Below, in pieces: positions 26,391 through 34,770 of a stretch of DNA of 64,000 bases. Position 1 is the stretch's first letter. Each line of letters begins with the position of its first letter. The notes under the pieces were generated by a model. That model saw only the letters and a list, made by a program, of their open reading frames with translations. It was not told where the DNA came from and did no database searches. Both the position numbers and the translations under genes were made by a program. The stretch lies in contig OZ219749.1 of the NCBI GenBank assembly GCA_964291335.2, forward strand, positions 227,721 to 291,720, read 5' to 3'. Origin of the DNA: G964291335 sp964291335. GTDB lineage: Bacteria > Chloroflexota > Dehalococcoidia > Lucifugimonadales > UBA3495.

Positions 26391-26548
26391 TTATTCATCG
26401 GCGGGTCGGCGCCGGGCGGCGTTGACTGCTGCCTGAGTCTCCAGTGCCCTGATTTCGGCGGAGGCATCGGTATTTCCGCCGATGGAGAGATGGATGGTTT
26501 GATGTCCGGTCCCCGGAACGGTTTCTTTCTCTTGAACATATTCGGCAT
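26391..26548 (-). CDS. possible small protein, perhaps frameshifted
   Basis: AAGGA precedes an ATG at 26548 opening a basic N-terminus (MPNMFKRKKPFRGP). A coding-like end (DASAEIRALETQAAVNAA) lies in another frame, stopping at 26391. A one-base break in between would join them into ~52 residues. Weak support. Confidence 0.25.
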
Positions 26549-26581
26549 GCCGGTTCCTTAGGCTGTGCAGAGTGGGCCGGA

Positions 26582-27364
26582 TCAATCCTGTCGGTTCTCC
26601 TGATCCCACTGGTATTCCAGGAACCTTACCGGGCTTTCGCCGGATTCGGGCGGATCCTGTTTGGTTCCTGCGACGTAGGGAATGGTTGGTATCCCGGTGG
26701 CCTGTTCCATTATCCCGGCGCGGCGAACCGCTCTTTCCCGGTCGTGTTTCTGAACGGTGATGGACGTTTCCACTACGGCGTAGATGATCTGTCCGTCAGG
26801 GTTTTCACACTGGATGATGCAATCCGAAGCTTTCAGGTCATCGAACTGGTCGGGTTCGATTCGGTATTCATCCAGTGCCGGCGTCAGGATGTCGTGCTCG
26901 AATTCCTTCCATATTCGCTCACTGCCGGTGTAGAGAACGGTTGCTTTGCGCATGTTGAGTTCCGTTCGGATCATCCGGCGGGATGCTTCGATTGCTTTGC
27001 TCTCGTAGTTGCTGCCGATCAGGTCGTCGAGTTTTCCGGACATCCGGTTTTGCCTGGTTTCCATCCGGTCGAGTTTTTCTTCCAGGGTAGTAAGCCGATC
27101 CTTGACTTCTACCATGTCCTGCTTGAGTTCGGTTACATCCTGCTTGATTTCCTCTACGGTTTCTTCCAGACGTGTGAACCGCGCCGGAAGCTGCAGCAGT
27201 TCCTCGGTAAGTATTTCTTTCCGAAGTTCCTCACGCAGTTCGCTGTCGCTCCGGACCGCGGAGACCAGGTGTTTGTGGAATTCCCGCTGCAGGTCCGGGT
27301 TCTTTTCCAGCGCGTCCAGTATGTCCTGCATGGTGTGGATGTTCTGCTGCGTCATATTGTTCAC
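26582..27364 (-). CDS. coiled-coil protein with nuclease-like C-terminal domain
   Basis: 260 residues. Residues ~35-125 form a long heptad-rich coiled coil (TRLEETVEEIKQDVTELKQD, then DRLTTLEEKLDRMETRQNRM). The C-terminal ~120 residues carry the pattern DCIIQCENPDGQIIYAVVE, RERAVRRAGIMEQ and PTIPYVAG shared with the gene at 24931. The layout is common in cyanobacteria and Chloroflexota and is thought to be a PD-(D/E)XK-like domain on a coiled coil. The start is the GTG at 27364 or the ATG three codons later. Its first ~20 codons and upstream DNA are duplicated ahead of the MNT-HEPN gene. Confidence 0.6.
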   Translation of the reverse strand: MNNMTQQNIHTMQDILDALEKNPDLQREFHKHLVSAVRSDSELREELRKEILTEELLQLPARFTRLEETVEEIKQDVTELKQDMVEVKDRLTTLEEKLDRMETRQNRMSGKLDDLIGSNYESKAIEASRRMIRTELNMRKATVLYTGSERIWKEFEHDILTPALDEYRIEPDQFDDLKASDCIIQCENPDGQIIYAVVETSITVQKHDRERAVRRAGIMEQATGIPTIPYVAGTKQDPPESGESPVRFLEYQWDQENRQD

Positions 27365-27587
27365 CTACTCTGATTGTAGCGGTTTCCGGGTTGCGGCGAA
27401 AGGGGTTTGGCGCGGTCCGGGGGCTGTGAGCAACGCAGTGGGGGGTCCGGGGCGTGGGTATTATGTTGCAGCGTTCTCTTCGCTGCGAAGGTGGTTCTCT
27501 GCTGGCGGTGGGGCCCCGGCGGCCGGAGATGTGAGACCGTTGATGGGTTGGGTTCCTGTTGGCAGTTTCATTCCGTCCTGTGGCTTG

Positions 27588-28469
27588 TTAGTACGCTTCA
27601 GGGGGTTCTGCCTTCAAGGCTATGATCCGTCTTACCGATTCCGGTACTTCCCGGACCAGCGCCGGCTTGTCCAGGGCGCGATGTTCGTGGGTGTACCATG
27701 CGGCTCCACCAAATTCAGTCAGGTAGGCGTATTGTTCGCCTGGTACGGGCGAGCCGAATTGATCCCGTATTAGCTCAACCAGTTTGCGGAGGTTATGTCC
27801 GTCGTTGCCGCTGGCCGGGTACTCAATTCCGTGGGATCCCAATACTGCTTTGTAGGAACATTCCAGCGACCTTTGCGCCATGTATCCGAAGTTCCGGTCG
27901 CTGATATGGACCATTCCGTTGTCATCCATTTGGCGCTGCAGGTCGTTTACACTTTCCATAGCTTCTTTGAGACGGTCCTGGACATCCTGCCAGTCGATGC
28001 AACTTTCTTCTTCTTCGTCGTCGTAGAGGTATTCGTTTCCTGGGCCGGTGTTTTCTCCCGGCATGGCCGGCACTCCGTCCTTTGCGATCTTGTGGGGCAG
28101 GCTGTTCAGCATTGGGCGTTTCTTCAGGAATTCTTCAGGGGTCATGCACCCGATGTCCACTCCGCCGGCTTCCGGTATGGTCATCTTTTGGGCGATTGAA
28201 GCTATTGCTTCAAGCTGGCGGAGGGCTTTCTCCGGGGGCTGATTTTCGCTGAGCAGGAGGATATCGATGTCCGAGTCGCGCCGGTGGTCGCCGCGGGCCC
28301 TGGAGCCGAACAGGATAGCTGCTTTTGCTCCGGCGATTTCGCGTAGTGCGCCGGCTAGCCTGAGTGCTCTGGGATCGCAGAGCGCTCGCCTTTCTGCCAG
28401 CGAGCAGCGCTGTGCTGAGTCAGCCGTACGCAAATCCTTTTTGAACTTGGCGGTCATCGGAGCAGTCAT
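27588..28469 (-). CDS. MNT-HEPN fusion protein
   Basis: 293 residues from the ATG at 28469 (AAGGA upstream). The N-terminal MNT nucleotidyltransferase has FGSRARGDHRRDSDIDILLL at 54-73 (Gly-Ser plus Asp67 and Asp69). A short acidic link is followed by a helical HEPN domain (DWQDVQDRLKEAMESVNDL, AQRSLECSYKAVLGS, HNLRKLVELI). MNT and HEPN are usually two genes, where MNT adenylylates and silences the HEPN RNase. Here toxin and antitoxin activities would sit in one chain, perhaps as a self-controlled effector. No clear RxxxxH RNase motif is visible. The first copy, near 11 kb, is broken. Confidence 0.7.
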   Translation of the reverse strand: MTAPMTAKFKKDLRTADSAQRCSLAERRALCDPRALRLAGALREIAGAKAAILFGSRARGDHRRDSDIDILLLSENQPPEKALRQLEAIASIAQKMTIPEAGGVDIGCMTPEEFLKKRPMLNSLPHKIAKDGVPAMPGENTGPGNEYLYDDEEEESCIDWQDVQDRLKEAMESVNDLQRQMDDNGMVHISDRNFGYMAQRSLECSYKAVLGSHGIEYPASGNDGHNLRKLVELIRDQFGSPVPGEQYAYLTEFGGAAWYTHEHRALDKPALVREVPESVRRIIALKAEPPEAY

Positions 28470-28561
28470 TGGTTCATCCTTGCTTTTCCGGCGTGGGGCT
28501 TTTCCAGTGCGTCCAGTATGTCCGGCACGGTATGGATGTTCTGTTGCGTTATATTGTTCAC
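28466..28561 (-). other. leader reading frame made from a duplicated gene start
   Basis: A GTG-started 31-codon frame opens with the same residues as the coiled-coil gene at 27364 (NNxTQQNIHT, DILDALEK). It then diverges and stops at a TGA overlapping the ATG of the MNT-HEPN gene (ATGA). It is the 5-prime end of a duplicated coiled-coil gene placed ahead of MNT-HEPN. It may now act as a translated leader. Confidence 0.5.
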
Positions 28562-28613
28562 CTTGCCTTGATTGTAGCGGTTCCGGGGCTGGGGTTAAAG
28601 AGGGTTGGCGCGG
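28500..28613. repeat. second copy of the coiled-coil gene 5-prime region
   Basis: About 110 bases closely match 27300-27415, covering the first ~20 codons and the upstream DNA of the coiled-coil gene (shared words include GTCCAGTATGTCC, ATATTGTTCACCT and TTGATTGTAGCGG). Both copies face the same way, so the two downstream genes probably share one promoter type. Confidence 0.65.
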
Positions 28614-28639
28614 TGGGATGGCTGTCGTCAAGGCCGGGT

Positions 28640-28906
28640 TCAGTCCGGGGTCAGGTCCCGGAGTATTTCGGCAGCAGATCGGTTTTCCCAGGCTGCCAAA
28701 TCTGAGATGGCTTCGCTGATCCGGTCGGCGTAGCGGGATGAATGTTCGTGTACCGGGGTTAATAACTCTGCTGATTCGTTCTCCCTGGTGGCGGTCCGGA
28801 TAATGATTCGATTCTGCCAGTTGCCGGTACGTTTCCAACCTCGGGATTCCAGGTAGGAAATCAGTCCCGAAAGAGGGATTTTGCTGAAGGTTTCGCGATT
28901 GCGCAT
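28640..28906 (-). CDS. small YLESRGWKR-type protein
   Basis: 88 residues. The N-terminus (LISYLESRGWKRTGNWQNR) matches a short conserved domain often found at the start of larger phage or defence proteins of unknown role. The C-terminal helix (ISDLAAWENRSAAEILRDL) completes a compact fold. Start at 28906; no strong ribosome site. Confidence 0.45.
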   Translation of the reverse strand: MRNRETFSKIPLSGLISYLESRGWKRTGNWQNRIIIRTATRENESAELLTPVHEHSSRYADRISEAISDLAAWENRSAAEILRDLTPD

Positions 28907-28952
28907 TTTGGTATCGGTTATCGCCGTTTTGCGGGGGATAGCAGGGTATCAG

Positions 28953-29204
28953 TCAGGGGTTTTGCTGCCCGGGGATGTCATTCGGATACTTTTCGGACAG
29001 GAGGCGCCGGACCTTTGCCCGGGATTCCTGGCGTTCCGCTTCCAGGTGAAGCGGTAAAACCGGTTCGTAATCGGAGAGGGACGCCTCAATCTCTTTTTCG
29101 TAGTCGTCCAGGTCATCATCGCTGAACGGCCACCAGGCATTGAATTCCGCTTCGGTCAGCGGTGCATCCGATGGCTGGTTAACCTTGTTTTTACCACAGC
29201 TCAT
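28953..29204 (-). CDS. small acidic protein, antitoxin-like
   Basis: 83 residues from the ATG at 29204 (GGAG at 7 bases). Acidic centre (FSDDDLDDYEKEIEASLSDYE) and a helical C-terminus. The size and charge fit an antitoxin, but there is no obvious toxin next to it. It precedes the 88-residue gene on the same strand. Confidence 0.4.
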   Translation of the reverse strand: MSCGKNKVNQPSDAPLTEAEFNAWWPFSDDDLDDYEKEIEASLSDYEPVLPLHLEAERQESRAKVRRLLSEKYPNDIPGQQNP

Positions 29205-29406
29205 TGCAGGCTCCATGACTGATCTGCAGAGAGGATTGTTCGGTTAGGGAACATACTCTGTCTGAGACGAGAACTTCGTTAGGTGTTGCTATTCTGGAGG
29301 AGACGGGCATGTTGTGTAATGGGGCAACGGATATAGAGAGGGAGTCAGGATGAATGCAATCAGGCTTTCTTTGCCGAGTAATGGCATCCGGCCCTATCGG
29401 CTTGGG

Positions 29407-30468
29407 TTATAGTGTGTCTATGATTTCTTTCTCCCATGATTCCAAATCTCTGTCCGGCAATCCCGGGCGGCACGCTGTTTGCATATAGGCCCACGCTATC
29501 AATTCTCGAAACGGGCTGTCTAAGGATGCCTTCCTTTGGTAGAGTTTGTCGTTGCCTATTTTGGTTAGGGGAATGAGATCCAAATCTCTCAGGTCTGCCG
29601 CCATGGCTGGAATCACGCCTCGAAGCGGCGGCAACGGAATCACCGACTGGTTGTACCCAGCACTTAGGATGCGCTCCTTTATCCTCCTTGTCGCAGTACT
29701 TGATTCCAGCCCGACCTTTTTTAGGGCCGTACTCATCTGATAACAGCGCGCCACTAATACCTTCCGTACCTTCGGTTCGCGTGTGAGGTCGCAGGACGGG
29801 GTCAATACTACTCGGAATGAACCTGGTTCTTCTGCATTGCCACTGTATTTCATAAGGACGTCGCCTAACAAGGTATCCCTTGATACCGGTGGATACAGAT
29901 AACATTCCCAAGGAGCGAGGCGCGTTCCGTCGTCCGACGGTTCGTCCATCATAGCGGCTACTCGCCGGCGTCCCGCTCTGCGGACGGCTTCTTTACGTTC
30001 TTCGTCTTCGGTAAAGACCTCGAACGCATACGGCGCGACTTCGCGCATCGCCTCCGACAGGCGTCTCCTTATTTCCTCCTCGGTCATCTGCAAGGCTCGG
30101 ACGTGCGGTTCGAATTCTTGGATTGCCGTTAGGACTCTTGCCTCGCTGCCGTCTCCTTTCTGAACTTTTTTGACGAATGCATGGTCGTCCTTTTCGAGCA
30201 GCTCCGGCATAGCGGAGTACACGACTATGGGGCAGAAGCGTTTTCTCCAAATGAACTCGTAGGTCTGCACACCTGCCGCGTCCCCTTCGGCGGGATTGCC
30301 GCGGGCTATGTCCAACACCACGATGTCAGGTAGGAATGACCCAATCGTTAGTTCAGCTAAGTCGAAGTTCACAAATTTGGTGACGGCATCCTGTATATTG
30401 GCTTTGATGGAATCTAGCACTGATGCCACGCTATCGGGATCGTCCTCAACTAACAATACCCGGATCAT
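29407..30468 (-). CDS. receiver-domain protein, partner of the dual-GHKL kinase
   Basis: 353 residues. It starts as a classic receiver: VLLVEDDPDS with acids at 8-10, phospho-acceptor Asp53 in DIVVLDIARG, Ser85 in VVYSA and Lys near 100. The C-terminal ~220 residues have no DNA-binding motif I know but include LGDVLMKYSG and FRVVLTPSCDL, which I have seen in domains of defence-type proteins. The ATG overlaps the kinase stop by four bases. Phosphorelay from the kinase to this protein would turn sensing into an output that is not transcription-factor-like. Last gene of the Dcm-Vsr-kinase-receiver operon. Confidence 0.7.
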   Translation of the reverse strand: MIRVLLVEDDPDSVASVLDSIKANIQDAVTKFVNFDLAELTIGSFLPDIVVLDIARGNPAEGDAAGVQTYEFIWRKRFCPIVVYSAMPELLEKDDHAFVKKVQKGDGSEARVLTAIQEFEPHVRALQMTEEEIRRRLSEAMREVAPYAFEVFTEDEERKEAVRRAGRRRVAAMMDEPSDDGTRLAPWECYLYPPVSRDTLLGDVLMKYSGNAEEPGSFRVVLTPSCDLTREPKVRKVLVARCYQMSTALKKVGLESSTATRRIKERILSAGYNQSVIPLPPLRGVIPAMAADLRDLDLIPLTKIGNDKLYQRKASLDSPFRELIAWAYMQTACRPGLPDRDLESWEKEIIDTL

Positions 30469-32648
30469 CGTTTGCCTCTTTCTGCGTTGACGCATGGCAG
30501 GTCAAATTTGAACGACGCTCCGCCTCTGACGCCGGGATGGATGACTACCATGTCTCCGCCATGGGCGGCGACGGTTTCCGAGGCCACTGTAAGGCCCATT
30601 CCGACCCCATCGGGCTTTCGGGTCACACCCGCCAGAAGGATCTTCTCTTCGTCTCCGTCCTGGAGACCGGGACCGGTGTCGTGAACGAATACCGTTACAC
30701 GGGTTCCGTCCGTGTTCTTCTCGGTTTCAAATTCCAGTTTTCGTTCTTCTCTGGGGGTATTTTCCAGCCAATAGAGAGCGTTGGTTGTCAGGTTGACTAT
30801 AACCGTGCTCAGTAAGCCCGGGTCCACTGCCACGGTTGTCTTCGACTTTGGAACAACGCACTTGATACCGCTGCCGGCAAGTTGCATTTTGTACATATCC
30901 AGGGATTCTCGGATGCAGTTCTCCAATACGGAGTGCCGACGTCCGAGACGGAAGTTGCGGCTTGCGAGCGGGGCGAATTTGTCCGCCAAGGCTTCTAAGG
31001 CAGACACGGATTCCTTGGCTCTCCTGATATGCTCATCAGCTTTTTGGTTTCCTCGCTGACCGAAGTTCTTCCTGAAGAAGTTCAGCGTGCTGCCTATTGC
31101 AGTAGTCCTGTTTCGGATTTCGTGGATTAGCATCTGGGCTATGGACCCAACCGTCGCCAGTCTGCTGTAGTACACGAATCTAGTTTCAATTGCTTGGCGA
31201 TCGCGGTTGAGCGATTCACTGAAATCGCGTATCAACTTGATGATCTCGGATGCGTCTGCCCCTGATTTGGCCAGATCGGTGGTTCTGTCTACGAGTTTGT
31301 CGGCGGACAGATTTGCGAACAGCTCCGTCAGCGGCTGTTCCCGCCCTGGTTCTGCGCGGTCCTGATTCCGGCCGCTCGCCAAAAGCCCTACGATCGACCG
31401 GATTATCTCCTCGAATTCCTCAACCTCCGCACACATTGACAGACGTTCCCGGTCGCTGGTGTCTTCAATCTTCAGGTTGTTATCGGCGGATATGGAGACG
31501 TAGCCTACTATCTGGCTGGTGCTGAGCCGCCGGCCGACTTGGCTGACACGACGTAGGTCAAGGCCCAGCCAGTCGCGGGCGCCTTCGGATTTAGGCAACG
31601 TCAACACTCCGTCCCGGTACACCGATATGCCTTTGTAGGCGCGGATTGTTTTGCGGATTGTGCTTCTCTGCACTCCGTACTTATCGGAGATTTCTCCGGT
31701 ACCCTCGGGGTTGATGTCCCAAGCCCGTATGTCAAAATCGAATGGCCCGCAATGCGTGGAATCTGGGGCGTGTGGGAACTTCCAGGCGTTTTTGGCGGCA
31801 TTGTGAATCTGCGGCCAGGTTTGGCTCATTTCGGTAGTTCTGGGAGCATTGTTCGCTCCGATCGGAGCGAACCTGTAGGTTCCCGATATGTTGCCGGTAG
31901 CGTCAACCTTTCCCTTGATGCGGTACTTGGGTTCGGACAGGAATGCCGGTACTTCGATGTTGGTTGAATCGGTGCTGTGATCACTTGTCAAGGTGATGTT
32001 AAATTCATCCTGATTAGCGAAGGGGGAGATCAAACGACCCAAGTTTTCTTTCAGCTCACCTATCCGGCTTTCGTTCCACTGCTCTCTCAATTCAAGGATG
32101 CGGAGGCGAGTTCCGGATGTAGTGAACGGCGAGACTTCCGGCCACTCGCGGAACACAGCCGCACTTAGTGATATGTCGTTCCCTCCAGAGATCTCCGCCC
32201 AGTTGACGGAGACTTCCCAGCAGGGCGACTGCGGAGCTTGTGTCAGCATTACCAGTCGGTCGCCAAGCCGCGCTGCCGAGAAGCGCCCCAAACCTTTGTT
32301 TCCTACCACACGGCGAGTTCGGGGCCCTCTCTGGGCAATCTGATGGTTTTTTTTGTGCGGAGTCGCCACCATGCACCAGGAGTTTTCCAGGACATCCTTG
32401 GTCATACCTACGCCGTCATCCTTGATCTCCAGGTATCGGACGCCGTCGGGATTTTGTCCGAATGTAACGTCTACGTTGTGAGCGAATGCGTCATAGGAAT
32501 TTTTGACTAACTCAATCACCGCTACGATGTCATTGGTGACCAGGTCCGCGCCAAGAGCGGTAAACACTCTCGGGTGGATTCGGAAAGGTATGGACTCGTG
32601 ATCGGTGGGCATTGGAGGATTGCCGGAGGTCGTTTGTGTTTTCAACAT
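30465..32648 (-). CDS. protein with two GHKL modules: MORC/Hsp90-like ATPase plus histidine kinase
   Basis: 727 residues. The N-terminal GHKL ATPase has N-box ELVKNSYDA at 46-54, IKDDGVGM at 75-82 and VGNKGLGRFS at 115-124, as in MORC/Hsp90/MutL proteins. A beta-rich linking region follows. The C-terminal part is a complete histidine kinase: phospho-acceptor in MLIHEIRNRTTA (about His509), N-box NLTTNALYWL, DTGPGL and DGVGMGLTVASE. Two ATP-binding GHKL folds in one chain are rare outside the MORC-type systems linked to cytosine methylases. The start could be 32648 or the ATG at 32612. It lies downstream of dcm and vsr and overlaps the receiver gene. Confidence 0.8.
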   Translation of the reverse strand: MLKTQTTSGNPPMPTDHESIPFRIHPRVFTALGADLVTNDIVAVIELVKNSYDAFAHNVDVTFGQNPDGVRYLEIKDDGVGMTKDVLENSWCMVATPHKKNHQIAQRGPRTRRVVGNKGLGRFSAARLGDRLVMLTQAPQSPCWEVSVNWAEISGGNDISLSAAVFREWPEVSPFTTSGTRLRILELREQWNESRIGELKENLGRLISPFANQDEFNITLTSDHSTDSTNIEVPAFLSEPKYRIKGKVDATGNISGTYRFAPIGANNAPRTTEMSQTWPQIHNAAKNAWKFPHAPDSTHCGPFDFDIRAWDINPEGTGEISDKYGVQRSTIRKTIRAYKGISVYRDGVLTLPKSEGARDWLGLDLRRVSQVGRRLSTSQIVGYVSISADNNLKIEDTSDRERLSMCAEVEEFEEIIRSIVGLLASGRNQDRAEPGREQPLTELFANLSADKLVDRTTDLAKSGADASEIIKLIRDFSESLNRDRQAIETRFVYYSRLATVGSIAQMLIHEIRNRTTAIGSTLNFFRKNFGQRGNQKADEHIRRAKESVSALEALADKFAPLASRNFRLGRRHSVLENCIRESLDMYKMQLAGSGIKCVVPKSKTTVAVDPGLLSTVIVNLTTNALYWLENTPREERKLEFETEKNTDGTRVTVFVHDTGPGLQDGDEEKILLAGVTRKPDGVGMGLTVASETVAAHGGDMVVIHPGVRGGASFKFDLPCVNAERGKR

Positions 32649-32847
32649 GGCGCTTGTCCGTTTGGCAGATTAAGTGCCATTCCGGTTAGGATTTCTAAAG
32701 GCCCAAGTCGGATGGGAACCGACAGTTTGAGATTAGCGGTCAGCGCTATCCTCTGTCAACCAATGCGGGACTGCTTACTATGGCTAACGTCAGTGCGGGG
32801 TTCCGTTTCGATAGCTACAGATTCATTGATGAGTTATGTTCATATTT

Positions 32848-33273
32848 CTATAGACACTTCGGGGAGTCTCGTAGCTGGTGCAAGTGTGATAGCAGGGTTT
32901 TGCTTCCTTCTTCCAGGGAGCATTCCCAGATGATAAACACCGTCCATCCTAGTTCGGACAGCTTTACCTGGTTAGCGGCATCGCGGGCAAGATTGCCGTC
33001 CAGCTTACGATTCCAAAAGTCGGTGTTGGATGCCGGTCGTCGTTGCCCTTTCCGGCAATTGTGCCCGTGCCAGAAGCAACCCTGTACCAGAATGACGACG
33101 CGATAGCGTGGCAGTGTCAGGTCAGGGGTGCCGGGCAGGTCGCGGACGTTCAGCCGGTAACGGAAGCCGGCATGCCAGACTTTCCGGCGCACATAGAGTT
33201 CTGCCGCAGTGCCTCGGCTGCGGACTCGGGACATTAGAGAGGATCGGCTTTCTATGGTCAGGAAGTCGGTCAA
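32848..33273 (-). CDS. vsr: Vsr very-short-patch repair endonuclease
   Basis: 141 residues. It nicks DNA 5-prime of T:G mismatches made by deamination of 5-methylcytosine. The family signature is complete: LPGTPDLTLPRYRVVILVQG with the catalytic Asp51, then GCFWHGHNC (His69, His71), and GWTVFIIWECSLEEG near the end. The length is normal. It follows the C5 methyltransferase by about 110 bases, the usual pairing, and precedes the dual-GHKL protein by 200 bases. Confidence 0.9.
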   Translation of the reverse strand: MTDFLTIESRSSLMSRVRSRGTAAELYVRRKVWHAGFRYRLNVRDLPGTPDLTLPRYRVVILVQGCFWHGHNCRKGQRRPASNTDFWNRKLDGNLARDAANQVKLSELGWTVFIIWECSLEEGSKTLLSHLHQLRDSPKCL

Positions 33274-33381
33274 CGTGAATTTTGCAGAGTGTCTTTAGTC
33301 GTACCGTCGCACAGGCTCGCGGTAAGGTCCGTGTGTGGTAATGGACCTTTGATTAACGAGCGTAGGGCTAGCGGTGATTTG

Positions 33382-34635
33382 CTACCTATCGACTACTATT
33401 GCTTCCCGGAGATCTTCACCTCGGAATTCGTCTCCGGCTAGGGAACGCTCCTTGTTGTAGGTTTCGTAAAGATGCTTTGCCATATGCTTGGCAAGGTTGG
33501 GAGGCACTGCGTTGCCGATCATCTTGGCAACGGCATCCATTCCGTCGGCGTAGAATTCGTAGTCCGGTGGGAAGGACTGTAGTAAGGCTCCTTCGTGAAG
33601 GGAGAGACCGCGTACCTGCTTTCCGTCGTAATGGCCGAACCTGCCGTTGGATATGCTATGAAAGCGTGTCGTAATGGTAGGCGCCGGACGATCCGGATGG
33701 ATGCGGGTGTAAACGTCTCCGAACCCACGCTTGCCCTTTTCCTTGAGGCGTCGGTGGCAGGGTAACGCCAGTTCTTCCGAAAATCCGAAGTTGGTTTCCC
33801 CCGGCGCAATAGTCATCAGACGGCGACGGTTGATGTCCGACAGGTTACGACACTGATGGTTGGGAATATTCTTATCCTTTTCGCCGGACTGTAAGGCCGG
33901 CAGGTTTTCGATGGCGTCGCGTACCTTTGGAGGTTCGTCTTCTGAACCGGACGGTATGGACAGGTCGAGGTTGACTCGTTCCGGGCAGGCGGCCTTGACT
34001 GCTATGATGATAGAGCGGCGCCGGTGTTGTGGAACGTCAAAGCAAGATGCGTCTGCTACTCCGGAACCTACGCGGTATCCTTTTTCGCGTAACCCGGTTT
34101 TGAAATCTTTCCAGATCACACTGTGCGCTCCGCGCTCGATTGCTGCAACGTTCTCCGATAATACCATTTCAGGTTGGAAACGTTCGATGAACGTAATCAC
34201 TTGCGCCAGTAAGTTACGGTCCCGTTCTCTACCGGCGGTTCTTGAGACCGTCATACTGCGCTGGACGAACTTGGTGAAAGATTGGCATGGCGCGCAAACG
34301 GTAAATAGTAAAGGTGTATCTTTGGCTTTTGCTTTATAATGTGCGACCAGCCCATCTAATTCATCCAGGATCTCTTCTTGTTGCCCGTCCGGGTATTCGG
34401 GCGATACCGGGAACATATCCTTCCGGATGAACGTCGGTTTGGCCCGGTCCAAGGAACGGTTGGGGTTGTTGAGTCGGTAAGTGTCGCAGCAAGCCGGGTC
34501 CTTGTCGATACCGGCGATGACGTAACCTCCGGCATCAATCAGCCCACGGGTGGTGCCTCCCGCGCCGCAGTAGAAATCCACGGCCAGGAACTTGGGCATT
34601 TTGGCATAGTAAGACATATAACGTAATTTTATCAT
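33382..34635 (-). CDS. dcm: DNA (cytosine-5) methyltransferase
   Basis: Up to 417 residues. Motif I (AVDFYCGAGGTTRGL), motif IV with catalytic Cys (CAPCQSF), motif VI (SENVAAIERG) and motif VIII-X (GLSLHEGALLQSFPPDYEF, IGNAVPP) are all present and in order. The conserved part begins two residues after the Met at 34599, so the true start may be 34599 or 34617 rather than 34635; none has a Shine-Dalgarno sequence. It heads the operon with vsr, the dual-GHKL protein and the receiver protein. The recognition sequence cannot be read from the protein. Confidence 0.9.
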   Translation of the reverse strand: MIKLRYMSYYAKMPKFLAVDFYCGAGGTTRGLIDAGGYVIAGIDKDPACCDTYRLNNPNRSLDRAKPTFIRKDMFPVSPEYPDGQQEEILDELDGLVAHYKAKAKDTPLLFTVCAPCQSFTKFVQRSMTVSRTAGRERDRNLLAQVITFIERFQPEMVLSENVAAIERGAHSVIWKDFKTGLREKGYRVGSGVADASCFDVPQHRRRSIIIAVKAACPERVNLDLSIPSGSEDEPPKVRDAIENLPALQSGEKDKNIPNHQCRNLSDINRRRLMTIAPGETNFGFSEELALPCHRRLKEKGKRGFGDVYTRIHPDRPAPTITTRFHSISNGRFGHYDGKQVRGLSLHEGALLQSFPPDYEFYADGMDAVAKMIGNAVPPNLAKHMAKHLYETYNKERSLAGDEFRGEDLREAIVVDR

Positions 34636-34716
34636 AGGAAAATGTATTGGGGTATTACCGTTGCAAGTTGGGAGTATGGATGGGGTAAAATCAATGCTCT
34701 GCCCTGAAATGCTGAC

Positions 34717-34747
34717 GCCGGGCCGACTTCCGCCGGCCCGGCTCTTT
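34717..34747 (+). terminator. GC-rich hairpin with short T-run
   Basis: GCCGGGCCG (34717-34725), 8-base loop, CGGCCCGGC (34734-34742), then TCTTTTCC on the plus strand. It lies between two minus-strand genes, past the end of the lipoprotein gene. On that strand the U-run is missing, so it may be a weak terminator or an RNA 3-prime end. Confidence 0.4.
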
Positions 34748-34770
34748 TCCGTTGACTCCCCCCTTCCCGG

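Noticed and set aside
29350..29412. 20-residue plus-strand peptide after a good ribosome site
   Set aside because: It overlaps the end of the receiver gene on the other strand and has no conserved look.
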